Below, one piece after another: positions 16,741 through 25,238 of a DNA stretch of 40,683 bases (the stretch's first letter is position 1; every line of letters begins with the position of its first letter). The translations under genes and the position numbers were made by a program. The stretch spans positions 1 to 40,683 of the forward strand of contig CALAZP010000137.1 in assembly GCA_937926355.1 (NCBI GenBank), read 5' to 3'. Under the pieces are notes generated by a model. It had not been told where the DNA came from. It saw nothing but the letters and a program-made list of their open reading frames with translations, and made no database searches. This DNA is from an uncultured Saprospirales bacterium (GTDB taxonomy: Bacteria; Bacteroidota; Bacteroidia; Chitinophagales; Saprospiraceae).

Positions 16741-17388
16741 ATGATTGTTGTATTGAACGTACAAGATGGGAAAAAAGAACATTATCTTGAAGATAGCGTA
16801 GTAATTGATGCTATTGTATCTGGAAAGGGGAATGAAAGTGATATTTTAAAAATTTTTTTTTCATATGCTACTCAATATGCTAAAGCTTATTGGCAGTCTA
16901 AATACCCTAAACTTTATCCAGAGGATTGGGATTTTATTTTTGCCAATGTTAATTATAAAATAGTTACTCGCTTTAAAAAAGGTTTAAAACTTAATGATGG
17001 TACTAAACTAACGAGTTATTTCACCACAATTACAGGATATGCAATTTTAGATTTTATCAAGGAGCGGAAAGAATCACCTCAAGTACAAGTTGATGAAATA
17101 GCTTGGGAACTTGGAGAACCTGCTAAAGCTCCAATAAGTATAGAGTCTTCAGAAATAGCCTCAATCATTAAGGAGAGATTAGATAAATGGATAGGTAATG
17201 AAGAACAGGTTAAAGTTTTGCTTTTGTTTTCCAAAGGTTACAGCTACAAAGAAATATTACATTTAACCAATTATCAAAGTGAAGGTGCTTGTAGGAATGC
17301 GGTTGTTAAGGGTAAAAAGAAAATTTCGGAGTATTTACAAAATAATCCTAGAGAAGCTGATTATATCAAAAAATTATTAAAAAATTAA
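16741..17388 (+). CDS. Sigma-70 family (ECF-like) RNA polymerase sigma factor
   Basis: A 215-residue protein with two sigma-factor-like regions. Region 2 is approximately residues 30-105 (ILKIFFSYATQYAKAYW, then DWDFIFANVNYKIVTRFKKG, then TKLTSYFTTITGYAILDFIKERK). A linker of about 35 residues follows, and then a region 4-like HTH (about 145-200: EEQVKVLLLFSKGYSYKEILHLTNYQSEGACRNAVVKGKKKISEYL). There is no signal peptide or membrane segment. The gene starts an apparent two-gene unit: 3 bases separate it from a membrane-protein gene at 17392, the arrangement expected for a sigma/anti-sigma pair. The target genes are unknown. It is divergent from the rlmK-like gene and no strong -7 box is visible upstream. 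Confidence 0.8.
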   Translation: MIVVLNVQDGKKEHYLEDSVVIDAIVSGKGNESDILKIFFSYATQYAKAYWQSKYPKLYPEDWDFIFANVNYKIVTRFKKGLKLNDGTKLTSYFTTITGYAILDFIKERKESPQVQVDEIAWELGEPAKAPISIESSEIASIIKERLDKWIGNEEQVKVLLLFSKGYSYKEILHLTNYQSEGACRNAVVKGKKKISEYLQNNPREADYIKKLLKN

Positions 17389-17391
17389 ACG

Positions 17392-17871
17392 ATGAAACCA
17401 GTACTAAAAAAGGAAGATGCCGACCTTTTAACGGATAAAATTTTACAAAAATTAGCTCAAGATATACCTGTAGAGACTATTACAAATTTAAATACTGTTG
17501 AGCCTTTAAAATCCTCTTGGATGTTCAGAATAGCTGCAACATTCACCTTATTATTTCTTTCCATTACAGCTATACAAGAGAGTCATCACTCTTCATTTTC
17601 TTATGTTGACTGGACAGAAAAATCCGGCACTCAATTAGTTGAAATGGAGCTTGAATATCACCCATCTAACACTGAAAAAACAGAAAACCCCAAAAAAGCC
17701 TCTCATTCTGAAATTAGAGTAGCACATTTAGAATACGATCAACCTATAGAACAAGGACCCATTGCTTTCGAAGCCTCAGAAACAATTACTTTAAAACCAG
17801 GTTTCTCAGTAAAAGCAGGGGTAGTATTTTCTGCTTCTATTTCTAGTGCTCAATCTTTAAGTTTGGAATAA
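17392..17871 (+). CDS. Single-pass membrane protein, candidate sigma-factor partner
   Basis: A 159-residue protein with a helical, charged cytoplasmic N-terminus (1-42), one transmembrane helix (about 43-61, WMFRIAATFTLLFLSITAI) and an exported C-terminal part. The last segment (about 129-150, SETITLKPGFSVKAGVVFSASI) matches a short beta motif that I know from the C-termini of many secreted Bacteroidota proteins, of the ITLKPGF-KAGS-F type. The N-terminus-in layout and its position 3 bases after the sigma gene suggest an anti-sigma or membrane-tethering role. It is not a recognised anti-sigma family and lacks a ZAS-type His/Cys motif. Its last 29 bases overlap the 3' end of the opposing gene at 17843. 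Confidence 0.7.
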   Translation: MKPVLKKEDADLLTDKILQKLAQDIPVETITNLNTVEPLKSSWMFRIAATFTLLFLSITAIQESHHSSFSYVDWTEKSGTQLVEMELEYHPSNTEKTENPKKASHSEIRVAHLEYDQPIEQGPIAFEASETITLKPGFSVKAGVVFSASISSAQSLSLE

Positions 17872-19141
17872 TTACCTTTTGTAATAACCATTGAGAAGGT
17901 TTACTAATGGTTAGTTCCACCCGATATTGATATATTCTTTTGTCATCAAAAGATTTTAGTCTTTTTATCTTTATAATCTTCTGGTACTTATTATTCACCT
18001 CTTGTATGATCTCGGACCTTTTATATTTAATGTTTGTATAATTAGCAGTGTTGTTTGCAAACAAACAATTGTCTAAAAAATCTTGATCCATATCTTGGTT
18101 GATAAAACTAATCAGTTGGGGATATGGAAAAACCTTGACCAATCGAATTAACCTCCATATTTTAAACAAAGCCCAAAAAAGCAATACTAGTACTAAACCC
18201 AGTAAAATTCTATAATCTACTGGCGATTGCTTCAACGTATTAACTTGAAATAATGATAAGTTGGTATTTGCTGCTATTGAATTGAAATCGTATACTTGGG
18301 TCAAGCTACTTTCAGGAGGTTTTGAATACAATAAGACCGAATCTCGAATTATGGCAATATTATATTTTTGTTCAGAAACATCTTCAAAAAATCCAAAATC
18401 ACGCATGTCTCTAGGGAAAGAATAATAGGTTAATGTTTCTTTATCTATTAAAAAACTAAGATATCCTTCATGATAAATATTAAAAAACCGTCGGGTTTCA
18501 ATCATTATTTGCCTTCGGAGGGGCAATATTTCATCAAAAAAACTAGAAGAAGTCCATTTTGAATTATCAAAATTGAAAATAAATAACCTATCCTTATCTA
18601 TTTCTATTGGGAATCGATAACGATCATAAGGGGAATACGAATGGAAATAAGCAAATAATTGATCATTAGCGTAAAAACAGAACAACTGTTTACCTCCCTC
18701 AAAAAAAGGTTTATCTCCATTTACAGGTAAAGGCATCCATAGACCATTAATCTCATCAAATACCTTTATATCCAAATTGAATGTCCAAAAACCATTTCCG
18801 CCATAGGTATAAATTTTGTTTTCCCTTTCAAATTTGAAAGATGAGTAATTAAAACCGTGAAATTGTTCTTTAGATATTTCCTCAATGGTTCCGTTCTTCC
18901 ATTCAAAAACATAATTGAATCCATCGAAAAAGAAAAGAATTCGCCCCTCTTGAGTATAAAAAATTTGGTAGAACTCAAAATTTTGCTTAAAAGTTTGACC
19001 TAAAGAATCAGCTTTGTTGAATAACAAAGAAATGAATGCTGTATCAAAATCATTATAATAGGAATAAAACCGGCCTGATTTGGGCTTCCCAAAAATAAAA
19101 GGACCTATAAAAAGAAATATAATTAGAAATAATCGATTCAT
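17843..19141 (-). CDS. Membrane protein with exported propeller-like domain and basic cytoplasmic tail (A)
   Basis: No named family is recognised. The 432-residue protein has a signal peptide (MNRLFLIIFLFIGPFIFG), then an exported domain of about 290 residues rich in aromatic beta-strand motifs reminiscent of a kelch-type propeller (YVFEWKNGTIEEI, KIYTYGGNGFW, VFDEINGLWMPL), one transmembrane helix (about 311-330), and a cytoplasmic tail of about 100 residues. The tail is basic and contains KYKRSEIIQEVNNKY, then IKIKRLKSFDDKRIYQYRV. It is a paralogue of the protein at 19145-20359, with shared motifs FHGFN, GDKP, FDE and the tail pattern. The layout suggests a sensor with a cytoplasmic, possibly winged-helix, output domain. 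The gene lies 3 bases downstream of its paralogue. Confidence 0.7.
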   Translation of the reverse strand: MNRLFLIIFLFIGPFIFGKPKSGRFYSYYNDFDTAFISLLFNKADSLGQTFKQNFEFYQIFYTQEGRILFFFDGFNYVFEWKNGTIEEISKEQFHGFNYSSFKFERENKIYTYGGNGFWTFNLDIKVFDEINGLWMPLPVNGDKPFFEGGKQLFCFYANDQLFAYFHSYSPYDRYRFPIEIDKDRLFIFNFDNSKWTSSSFFDEILPLRRQIMIETRRFFNIYHEGYLSFLIDKETLTYYSFPRDMRDFGFFEDVSEQKYNIAIIRDSVLLYSKPPESSLTQVYDFNSIAANTNLSLFQVNTLKQSPVDYRILLGLVLVLLFWALFKIWRLIRLVKVFPYPQLISFINQDMDQDFLDNCLFANNTANYTNIKYKRSEIIQEVNNKYQKIIKIKRLKSFDDKRIYQYRVELTISKPSQWLLQKVIIPNLKIEH

Positions 19142-19144
19142 TTC

Positions 19145-20359
19145 TTATGTAATTTTATAGGAAAATACCCTTGAATCTAAATCATTTCTGATCCGTTCCA
19201 CTTTTACTAGATGATGGTATGAATTTAGACTTCTAAGTATTTTGGAGCGCCTATTTCTCCTAGAACTTTCAGAGACTTCTTTAGAAACTCCAATGCTAAA
19301 GTCTAATTCCTCCTGACTGATGATTTTTCCTTTATATTCTAACAAAACCGGAAAAGGGAAGGTCTCTTTTTGTTTGAGGAAATTCCCTCTTCTTGTAACG
19401 TAGATGAAAATCGGAACTCCAAAGCTTGTCAGCACCAAAAACATGAGCACAGTTTTTCGATTATTTAGATATTGGATAGAACCCAACCTTTGGAATTCTT
19501 GATCGATAAATAAAGTGGGTGAAAGCTGACCATTATTGAAAAATCGAATTTGATTTTGATAGACCACATAGTCAGAGGAATCCCAGTTTGATATCAATAG
19601 ATCACTACTTTCCATCTTTTTAAAAGACAAAGTGTGTTTTTCCATAATATAACCGGTACCAGTTGTTTGCTCCCAAAAAACCAAATAATCCTTTAAATTG
19701 ACATAACCACTAATATGTTCCGGCAAATTTGTGGTTTGAATCCTTTTTATAGCCTGCCAAGTTTTATTAATTTGATCGTATTCAAAAAGATTATTTTTGA
19801 TTAAAGACCATTTTTTGGAATGAAATGGAGGATAAACAGCCCTATTGACATCAAATAGGCTAAAAAGCTTATTACCTTGATTAAAAATAAAGATAGGTTG
19901 TCGGTAAACTGGATTGGGTTTATCTCCAAGCCACCCTACTAATTCCCATTGGTGTAAATCTTCGTCAAAAAAAATTACTTCTGAAAAAAACATATTAGCC
20001 ACCCAACCTCCATAACTGTATATTTTTTCGTTGAATATCCACTTAAAAGCGCCTTTGTTAAACCCGTGAAAATAACCTCCATATAAATTTTGAAATTTTT
20101 GTCCATTCCACTTAAAGGTATATGAATAATTATCTGGTAACAAATATTGCTTTTCGCCCTCCTCTAAATAAAAATAGTTATCGGGAGAGAAATCGTATTC
20201 GGTATTAATGCTATCAATAAAAAAATATATATCCAAGAAATCCGATTCCTTTAACTCGGAAATAGGAACAGACCTTACCCATTCTAAACGGAACGAAAGG
20301 GAAGATACAGGGTTTAAAAATAGTAGTAATACAAGTACAAGTAACCTTATTATAATCAA
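19145..20359 (-). CDS. Membrane protein with exported propeller-like domain and basic cytoplasmic tail (B)
   Basis: Paralogue of the downstream gene at 17843-19141, 404 residues. A signal peptide (MIIIRLLVLVLLLFLNPVSS) is followed by a propeller-like exported domain (YTFKWNGQKFQNLY, FHGFNKGAFKW, KIYSYGGW, FFDEDLHQWELVGWLGDKP). One transmembrane helix (about 304-322) and an 80-residue cytoplasmic tail follow. The tail has EELDFSIGV, SSRRNRRSKILRSLNSY and VKVERIRNDLDSRVFSYKIT, a pattern like a compact helix-turn-helix/winged unit. The start codon is TTG, since no ATG is available before the signal peptide. It lies 19 bases after the enoyl-CoA hydratase gene and could be read from the aromatic operon. 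Function is unknown; membrane-bound signal transduction is an inference. Confidence 0.7.
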   Translation of the reverse strand: MIIIRLLVLVLLLFLNPVSSLSFRLEWVRSVPISELKESDFLDIYFFIDSINTEYDFSPDNYFYLEEGEKQYLLPDNYSYTFKWNGQKFQNLYGGYFHGFNKGAFKWIFNEKIYSYGGWVANMFFSEVIFFDEDLHQWELVGWLGDKPNPVYRQPIFIFNQGNKLFSLFDVNRAVYPPFHSKKWSLIKNNLFEYDQINKTWQAIKRIQTTNLPEHISGYVNLKDYLVFWEQTTGTGYIMEKHTLSFKKMESSDLLISNWDSSDYVVYQNQIRFFNNGQLSPTLFIDQEFQRLGSIQYLNNRKTVLMFLVLTSFGVPIFIYVTRRGNFLKQKETFPFPVLLEYKGKIISQEELDFSIGVSKEVSESSRRNRRSKILRSLNSYHHLVKVERIRNDLDSRVFSYKIT

Positions 20360-20378
20360 ATTTGACTTTTAAAAAATT

Positions 20379-21161
20379 TTAAAATCCTTTAAAACTCGGT
20401 TTTCTTTTTGCAATAAATGCGGCAGCTCCTTCTTTGAAATCGTTTGAACTAGCTGTCTGTCCAAAAATTTCAGCCTCCTTTAGGAATCCTTCTTTAGTAT
20501 TAGGTACCGTATGGTTCACTACCTCAATTACACCAGCTACTGCAAGAGGAGCTTTTTGACTAATTATTTCAATTAACGCCTTTGCCTTTTCAATAGATTT
20601 TCCCGCTTCAACTAAGTGATTAATTAGACCTACCCTATAGGCTTCTTCAGCATCCATAATCTGCCCAGTTAACATCCATTCCAGAGCCCTTCCTTTTCCT
20701 ATTAAATTGACCAATCTTTGGGTACCGCCATAGCCAGGAATTATACCAAGATTAACTTCAGGTTGACCAAATTTGGCATTTTCATCGCCGATTCGAAGAT
20801 GACATGCCATAGCTAATTCACACCCACCACCTAATGCAAATCCGTTAACAGCGGCTATTACCGGAAGCTTAAAGTTTTCTATTAAAGAAAATACTTTTTG
20901 TCCATTGGATGCTAATTCTTTACCTGACTGCCCGTCCAATTCTAAAAATTCCTTGATATCGGCCCCGGCAACAAAGGCTTTGTTTCCGGAACCGGTAATA
21001 ATGACCCCTTTTAAAGAATTTTTTTCATTAGACGTAACAATAAAAAAGTCTTCTAATTCTTTCATGGTCTGACCATTAAGCGCATTCAGGGCTGAAGGCC
21101 TATTTATCATCAATACTGCCACATTATTTTCAATCGTCACTGATAAATTTTGGTACTCCAT
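20379..21161 (-). CDS. Enoyl-CoA hydratase/isomerase family protein (crotonase)
   Basis: A 260-residue crotonase-fold enzyme. Visible family features are AVLMINRPSALNALN, the oxyanion-hole segments KAFVAGADIKEF and NGFALGGGCELAMACHLRI, and the catalytic region FGQPEVNLGIIPGYGGTQRL with the glutamate of PEVNLG and that of LEWMLTGQ-nearby segments. It most resembles short-chain enoyl-CoA hydratase, which hydrates trans-2-enoyl-CoA in fatty acid or amino acid degradation. The gene follows the DAHP synthase-chorismate mutase gene by 7 bases, so it appears co-transcribed with aromatic amino acid synthesis, an unexpected partner. Related crotonases with other acyl-CoA substrates cannot be excluded. 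Confidence 0.92.
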   Translation of the reverse strand: MEYQNLSVTIENNVAVLMINRPSALNALNGQTMKELEDFFIVTSNEKNSLKGVIITGSGNKAFVAGADIKEFLELDGQSGKELASNGQKVFSLIENFKLPVIAAVNGFALGGGCELAMACHLRIGDENAKFGQPEVNLGIIPGYGGTQRLVNLIGKGRALEWMLTGQIMDAEEAYRVGLINHLVEAGKSIEKAKALIEIISQKAPLAVAGVIEVVNHTVPNTKEGFLKEAEIFGQTASSNDFKEGAAAFIAKRKPSFKGF

Positions 21162-21168
21162 GAAAGAT

Positions 21169-22245
21169 TTATTTTTTGTTCATAATCCGCTCTTGATGAT
21201 TAATAGATTCTTCATGAATAGACCTGAATACGTTAGACACGAAATCATCACTTAAGCCTTTATCTAAACCTTTTTTTATGGTCTTATCCATAATTTCAGA
21301 CCATCTATTAGTTTGTAAAATAGCTATATTATTTCTTTTTTTATAACTACCAATCTTTTCAGCTACTTGCATTCTCGTGGAAAGTAAATTGATAAGTTCT
21401 TCGTCTAACTCATCAATTTCATTTCGCAAATGTTCAATATTTTCTAAATACTCAGGATTATCAGTGGTAGGAACTCTCATTTTTAGTTCAGCAACCAATT
21501 GTCCAAATACTTCCGGTGTAATTTGTTGAGCAGCATCGCTCCATGCATCATCCGGGGTTGGGTGAACTTCCGTCATAATACCGTCGTAATTCAAATCCAT
21601 AGCTTGTTGAGCTATAGCTTGCAACATATGCCGATTACCACATATATGACTATTATCAACAATAATTTGAACCTCGGGAAATGCCCTTTTCAATTCAATT
21701 GGTATTTCCCATCTTGGTACATTTCTGTATTTTGTATCACCATGATGACTAAAACCTCTATGAATTACTGAAACTTGTTCAATTCCCGTCTTTAAGATTC
21801 TCTCTACTGCTCCCATCCACAATTTCAAATCAGGATTAACTGGATTTTTTATCATTACAGGAATTTTAGTCCCCTTCAAGGCATCAGCAACTTCTTGAAC
21901 TGAAAAAGGATTAACCGTAGTCCTAGCACCAATCCAAAGTACATCGATCCCATATTTTAAAGCATCAAAAACATGTTGTGTGCTTGCTACTTCTGTAGTA
22001 ACTCTAAGACCTGTCTCTTCTTTCACACGCTTCAACCAACCTAATCCTTCGGTACCGATACCTTCAAACATACCAGGTCTTGTTCTTGGTTTCCATATTC
22101 CTGCTCTGAATAAATCAATATTTTGTTGGGCCAAAGCATGAGCAGTTTTTAACACTTGTTCTTCAGTTTCAGCACTACAAGGTCCTGCAATAATTACCGG
22201 TTTGCCCGGTTTTTTCTCTAAAGCTGGTTTGAATGTCATTTCCAT
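21169..22245 (-). CDS. Bifunctional DAHP synthase / chorismate mutase
   Basis: A fusion typical of Bacteroidota. Residues about 1-255 form a KDO8P-type 3-deoxy-7-phosphoheptulonate synthase (first step of the shikimate pathway): PVIIAGPCSAET, FRAGIWKPRTRPGMFEG, KNPVNPDLKLWMGAVERI, VIHRGFSHHGDTKYRN and DNSHICGNRHM. Residues about 265-358 form an AroQ-type chorismate mutase (chorismate to prephenate): IEHLRNEIDELDEELINLLSTRMQVAEKIGSYKKRNNIAILQTNRW. The fusion allows prephenate or chorismate to act on the first step through the mutase domain, as known in similar enzymes. It is the fourth gene of the operon starting at pheA. The start is ATG at 22245; a second ATG two codons later is also possible. 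Confidence 0.93.
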   Translation of the reverse strand: MEMTFKPALEKKPGKPVIIAGPCSAETEEQVLKTAHALAQQNIDLFRAGIWKPRTRPGMFEGIGTEGLGWLKRVKEETGLRVTTEVASTQHVFDALKYGIDVLWIGARTTVNPFSVQEVADALKGTKIPVMIKNPVNPDLKLWMGAVERILKTGIEQVSVIHRGFSHHGDTKYRNVPRWEIPIELKRAFPEVQIIVDNSHICGNRHMLQAIAQQAMDLNYDGIMTEVHPTPDDAWSDAAQQITPEVFGQLVAELKMRVPTTDNPEYLENIEHLRNEIDELDEELINLLSTRMQVAEKIGSYKKRNNIAILQTNRWSEIMDKTIKKGLDKGLSDDFVSNVFRSIHEESINHQERIMNKK

Positions 22246-22267
22246 GGGTAATAAAATTTTACTTTTT

Positions 22268-23125
22268 TTAATCTAATCCTTTTTGTTCTAAAATTGAGCG
22301 AATAGAATTCGCCTTCTTAATTTTTTCAAACATTGTTTGAAAATCCTTTTTAATCAATAAGGAGCGAAAAGCCGCCAATTGGTTGATATGTTCGTCCAAT
22401 ACATCCAGCACATTATCTCTGTTTTGTTCAAAAATGGGTACCCACATCTCCGCTGAACTTTTTGCTAACCTTACGGTAGAACCAAAACCCGAACCCGCTA
22501 ACTCAAATATCCTGTTTTCATCCGATTCCTTAGCTAAAACGGTGAGGGCTAAGGCAAATGAACTGATATGAGAAATATGAGATACATACGCTGCATGAAC
22601 GTCATGCTCCACTGCCCCTAAATTCAAAATCTTCATAGGAATAGACTGATATAGTCCCATAACCTTTTCGAATGCATCCGGATCTGAGTCCATAGCATCG
22701 CAAATTACGGTAAACTTACCATCGAATAATCCATGAAAGGCATTAAGTGGTCCAGAAAATTCAGTTCCTGCCATGGGATGAGTTGCAACATATCTTCCGC
22801 GCTTTGGATGGCTTTTAATATGCGCTAACATTTCTGTTTTAGTGCTGCCTACATCCATAACTACTTGATCTTCCTTTATTCGATCTAAAATCATTGTAAG
22901 CAATCGAACCATAGCATTAACAGGAGTTGATAAAATAATTAAATCAACTTTTTTTAATGCCTCTTCCAAATTATTTATTTCATCTATAATCCCCCTCTCA
23001 AGAGCTATTTGAGCATTTTGAGGATCCTGATCTACACCAATAACCTTAGATGCCAATCCTTTATCCTTGATAGTCAGTGCTAACGACCCCCCTATTAAAC
23101 CTATACCAATTACTGCAACTTTCAT
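22268..23125 (-). CDS. tyrA: Prephenate dehydrogenase
   Basis: TyrA oxidatively decarboxylates prephenate to 4-hydroxyphenylpyruvate, the tyrosine branch. The N-terminal NAD-binding fold shows VIGIGLIGGSLALTIK (2-20) and an acidic residue after the second strand (GVDQDPQNAQIA). LIILSTPVNAMVRLL and MDVGSTKTEML follow, and the catalytic histidine lies in THPMAGTEFSGP (about 115-127). The C-terminal helical domain contains HDVHAAYVSHISHISSFALAL and the substrate-site pattern ELAGSGFGSTVRLAKSS. Length (285) fits the family. There is no ACT domain. It follows the aminotransferase by 12 bases in the pheA operon. Confidence 0.94.
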   Translation of the reverse strand: MKVAVIGIGLIGGSLALTIKDKGLASKVIGVDQDPQNAQIALERGIIDEINNLEEALKKVDLIILSTPVNAMVRLLTMILDRIKEDQVVMDVGSTKTEMLAHIKSHPKRGRYVATHPMAGTEFSGPLNAFHGLFDGKFTVICDAMDSDPDAFEKVMGLYQSIPMKILNLGAVEHDVHAAYVSHISHISSFALALTVLAKESDENRIFELAGSGFGSTVRLAKSSAEMWVPIFEQNRDNVLDVLDEHINQLAAFRSLLIKKDFQTMFEKIKKANSIRSILEQKGLD

Positions 23126-23137
23126 TTCTTATGCCTC

Positions 23138-24286
23138 TTAAAAAAGGTTTTGTTTTGATTGTTCAATCCTATTGAGAGCCTCCTCAAAAACTACTTTATC
23201 TGAACATAATGATATTCTAATATACCGATCCCCATTACTTCCAAAAATACCTCCAGGAGTAATGAAAACTCTAGCACTATTTAAAATGGAGTCTGAAAAA
23301 TCGAACCCACTAGCTTTATTATTTGGAATTTTAGCCCAAACAAACATTCCATTTTGATTTTCATCAAAGGAACAGTTCAAGACTTTTAAAATTTCAAAAA
23401 CTACCTTCCTTCGTTCCAGATATATTTTATTTATTGACTCATACCAACTTTGGTCCAAATTCAATGCCTCTGCTGCAGCCATTTGGATGGGTCTAAACAT
23501 TCCAGAATCCATATTACTTTTAAAACGAATGATTTCTTTTATCCTTAAACCATCTCCAACTAAAAGACCCACCCTCCATCCTGCCATATTGTGAGATTTA
23601 CTTAGGGAGTTCAATTCTATAGCCACTTCTTTGGCGCCTTCCACTTCCATAATACTTTTATAGTCCTCATTTAGTATAAAAGTATAGGGATTATCATTCA
23701 CAATTAATATTTGATGTGCTTTCCCAAATGCTATCAAAGATTCTAAAAACTCTCTAGAAGCGGCAGTTCCCGTTGGCATATTAGGATAATTAACCCACAT
23801 GATCTTTACCTTGCTCAAATCATGAGTAGCCAATTGATCAAGATCAGGCAGCCAATTGTTTTTTTCATCAAGATCATAAAATTTTAAACCTGCCCCAGTT
23901 AACTTTGAAACGGCCTGATAAGCAGGATATCCAGGATTCGGAATCAATACTTCATCACCTGGTTCCAAATAAGTCATAGCGATATGCATCAAACCTTCTT
24001 TTGATCCTATTAGGGGTAATACTTCTTGATCAGGATCAATTTCGACATTAAAAAATTTCTTGTACCAATTAGCTATGGCCTTTCTTAACTCAGGTATTCC
24101 AGTATAACTCTGATAACCATGTGCATTTGCCTGAACTACATGCTGGCACAGAGTCTCCATAACTATGGGATGGGGAGGTAAATCAGGACTTCCAATACCT
24201 AGATTTAAAATATTCTTTCCAGCAAGGTTCAATGCTGCAATTTCCTTGAGCTTAACAGAGAAATAATACTCCTTTACTTCTCCCAC
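23138..24286 (-). CDS. PLP-dependent class I/II aminotransferase, aromatic operon
   Basis: A 382-residue fold-I aminotransferase. It has the typical LNLGIGSPDLPPHPIV start, SYTGIPELRKAIANWY, PNPGYPAYQ, the substrate-binding NYPNMPTGTAAS and DNPYTFIL, the PLP lysine in ELNSLSKSHNMAGWRVG, and the C-terminal arginine in DRYIRISLC. In the pheA-tyrA context it most likely transaminates phenylpyruvate, 4-hydroxyphenylpyruvate or prephenate, giving Phe and Tyr; specificity is inferred from position. The start codon is GTG at 24286, one base after the pheA stop, implying translational coupling. Confidence 0.9.
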   Translation of the reverse strand: MGEVKEYYFSVKLKEIAALNLAGKNILNLGIGSPDLPPHPIVMETLCQHVVQANAHGYQSYTGIPELRKAIANWYKKFFNVEIDPDQEVLPLIGSKEGLMHIAMTYLEPGDEVLIPNPGYPAYQAVSKLTGAGLKFYDLDEKNNWLPDLDQLATHDLSKVKIMWVNYPNMPTGTAASREFLESLIAFGKAHQILIVNDNPYTFILNEDYKSIMEVEGAKEVAIELNSLSKSHNMAGWRVGLLVGDGLRIKEIIRFKSNMDSGMFRPIQMAAAEALNLDQSWYESINKIYLERRKVVFEILKVLNCSFDENQNGMFVWAKIPNNKASGFDFSDSILNSARVFITPGGIFGSNGDRYIRISLCSDKVVFEEALNRIEQSKQNLF

Positions 24287-24287
24287 C

Positions 24288-25232
24288 CTACTGCCGGTGT
24301 AAATGGTAAATTAATCCTCCATAAAATTCCCCCTGTTGATAAGCTCCGAAAACTTTTAAACTATTGGTTAATGGTTGAATAGCTTCTATGGCCTGAGTAA
24401 AACCAATTTTTCCACTTTCAATGACGAAATCTACGAAAAACATATACTCCCATGGATGGCCAATAATTGGTGCAGATTGTATCTTGGTAAGATTGACATT
24501 ATAAGCTGCTAAAACGGTAAGCACCTTGTAAAGACTTCCTACCTCATGTCCTGTGGAAAAACTAACTGAGACTTTCTCTACTTTTGAAGGATTTATTTCC
24601 ACCAAATCTTGGTCTTTAATCACTAAAAATCTAGTAAAATTTTTCTTGTGCGTTTCAATACTCTCTTCTAATAATTCCAAATCATATAATTCACTAGCCA
24701 ATTTACTAGCAATTACCCCTACCTCAGGATTTTTATTCTCGCTCAATCGTTTAGCACTCAATGCAGTATCCTCCATTTCAATTAATTTTATCTGAGGATA
24801 GCTTTTGAAATATTCTCGACATTGTGCAATAGCCATAGGATGAGAATGGACTTCTTTAAGATCTTGAATAGCCGTACCCGGAAGGCCAATCAAATGTTGT
24901 TTGATTCGTAGATAAGCTTCACCAATTACAGATACATTGGATTCTTGAAGTAAGCGGTAATTGTTCATTATACTACCCCCTAAGGTATTCTCAATGGCCA
25001 TCAATCCAATATCAGCATCACCGCCCCTACTTACCATCTCAATTACATCCTCGAAAGTCATAGCTTGAATAATCTCAAGATTTTTTTCTTGAAAATATTT
25101 TCGAGCTGCAATTTCATGAAAAGCCCCGTAGTATCCCTGTATAGCAACCTTTAAGGAGTCATTTTTATCCGCTAATCCGGAATCATTTTTTTCACCAGTT
25201 TGTACCATTTTTCCTATTTTCTCCCCTAACAT
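24288..25232 (-). CDS. pheA: Prephenate dehydratase with ACT domain
   Basis: PheA converts prephenate to phenylpyruvate, the phenylalanine branch. The catalytic region (about 28-205) has VAIQGYYGAFHEIAARKYF, ADIGLMAIENTLGGSIMNNYRLL and the FTRFLVI block after the catalytic Thr region. A C-terminal ACT domain (about 220-305, VSVSFSTGHEVGSLYKVLTVLAAYNVNLTKIQS and WEYMFFVDF) should bind phenylalanine for feedback inhibition. There is no chorismate mutase domain; that is fused to DAHP synthase downstream. The ATG at 25232 sits in a small hairpin, and Met9 (ATG at 25208, preceded by TAGGAAAA) is an equally good start. It is the first gene of the operon, directly behind the leader-peptide attenuator. 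Confidence 0.94.
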   Translation of the reverse strand: MLGEKIGKMVQTGEKNDSGLADKNDSLKVAIQGYYGAFHEIAARKYFQEKNLEIIQAMTFEDVIEMVSRGGDADIGLMAIENTLGGSIMNNYRLLQESNVSVIGEAYLRIKQHLIGLPGTAIQDLKEVHSHPMAIAQCREYFKSYPQIKLIEMEDTALSAKRLSENKNPEVGVIASKLASELYDLELLEESIETHKKNFTRFLVIKDQDLVEINPSKVEKVSVSFSTGHEVGSLYKVLTVLAAYNVNLTKIQSAPIIGHPWEYMFFVDFVIESGKIGFTQAIEAIQPLTNSLKVFGAYQQGEFYGGLIYHLHRQ

Positions 25233-25237
25233 AGGGG
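25223..25237 (-). promoter_or_regulatory. Hairpin around the first pheA start codon
   Basis: On the minus strand CCCCTA (25237-25232) pairs with TAGGGG (25228-25223) across a 3-nt loop. The ATG at 25232-25230 starts at the top of the stem, only 6 bases after the terminator U-tract. It would hide that ATG and the following GGGGAG, and favours initiation at 25208 or a second layer of control. Confidence 0.4.
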
Positions 25238-25238
25238 C

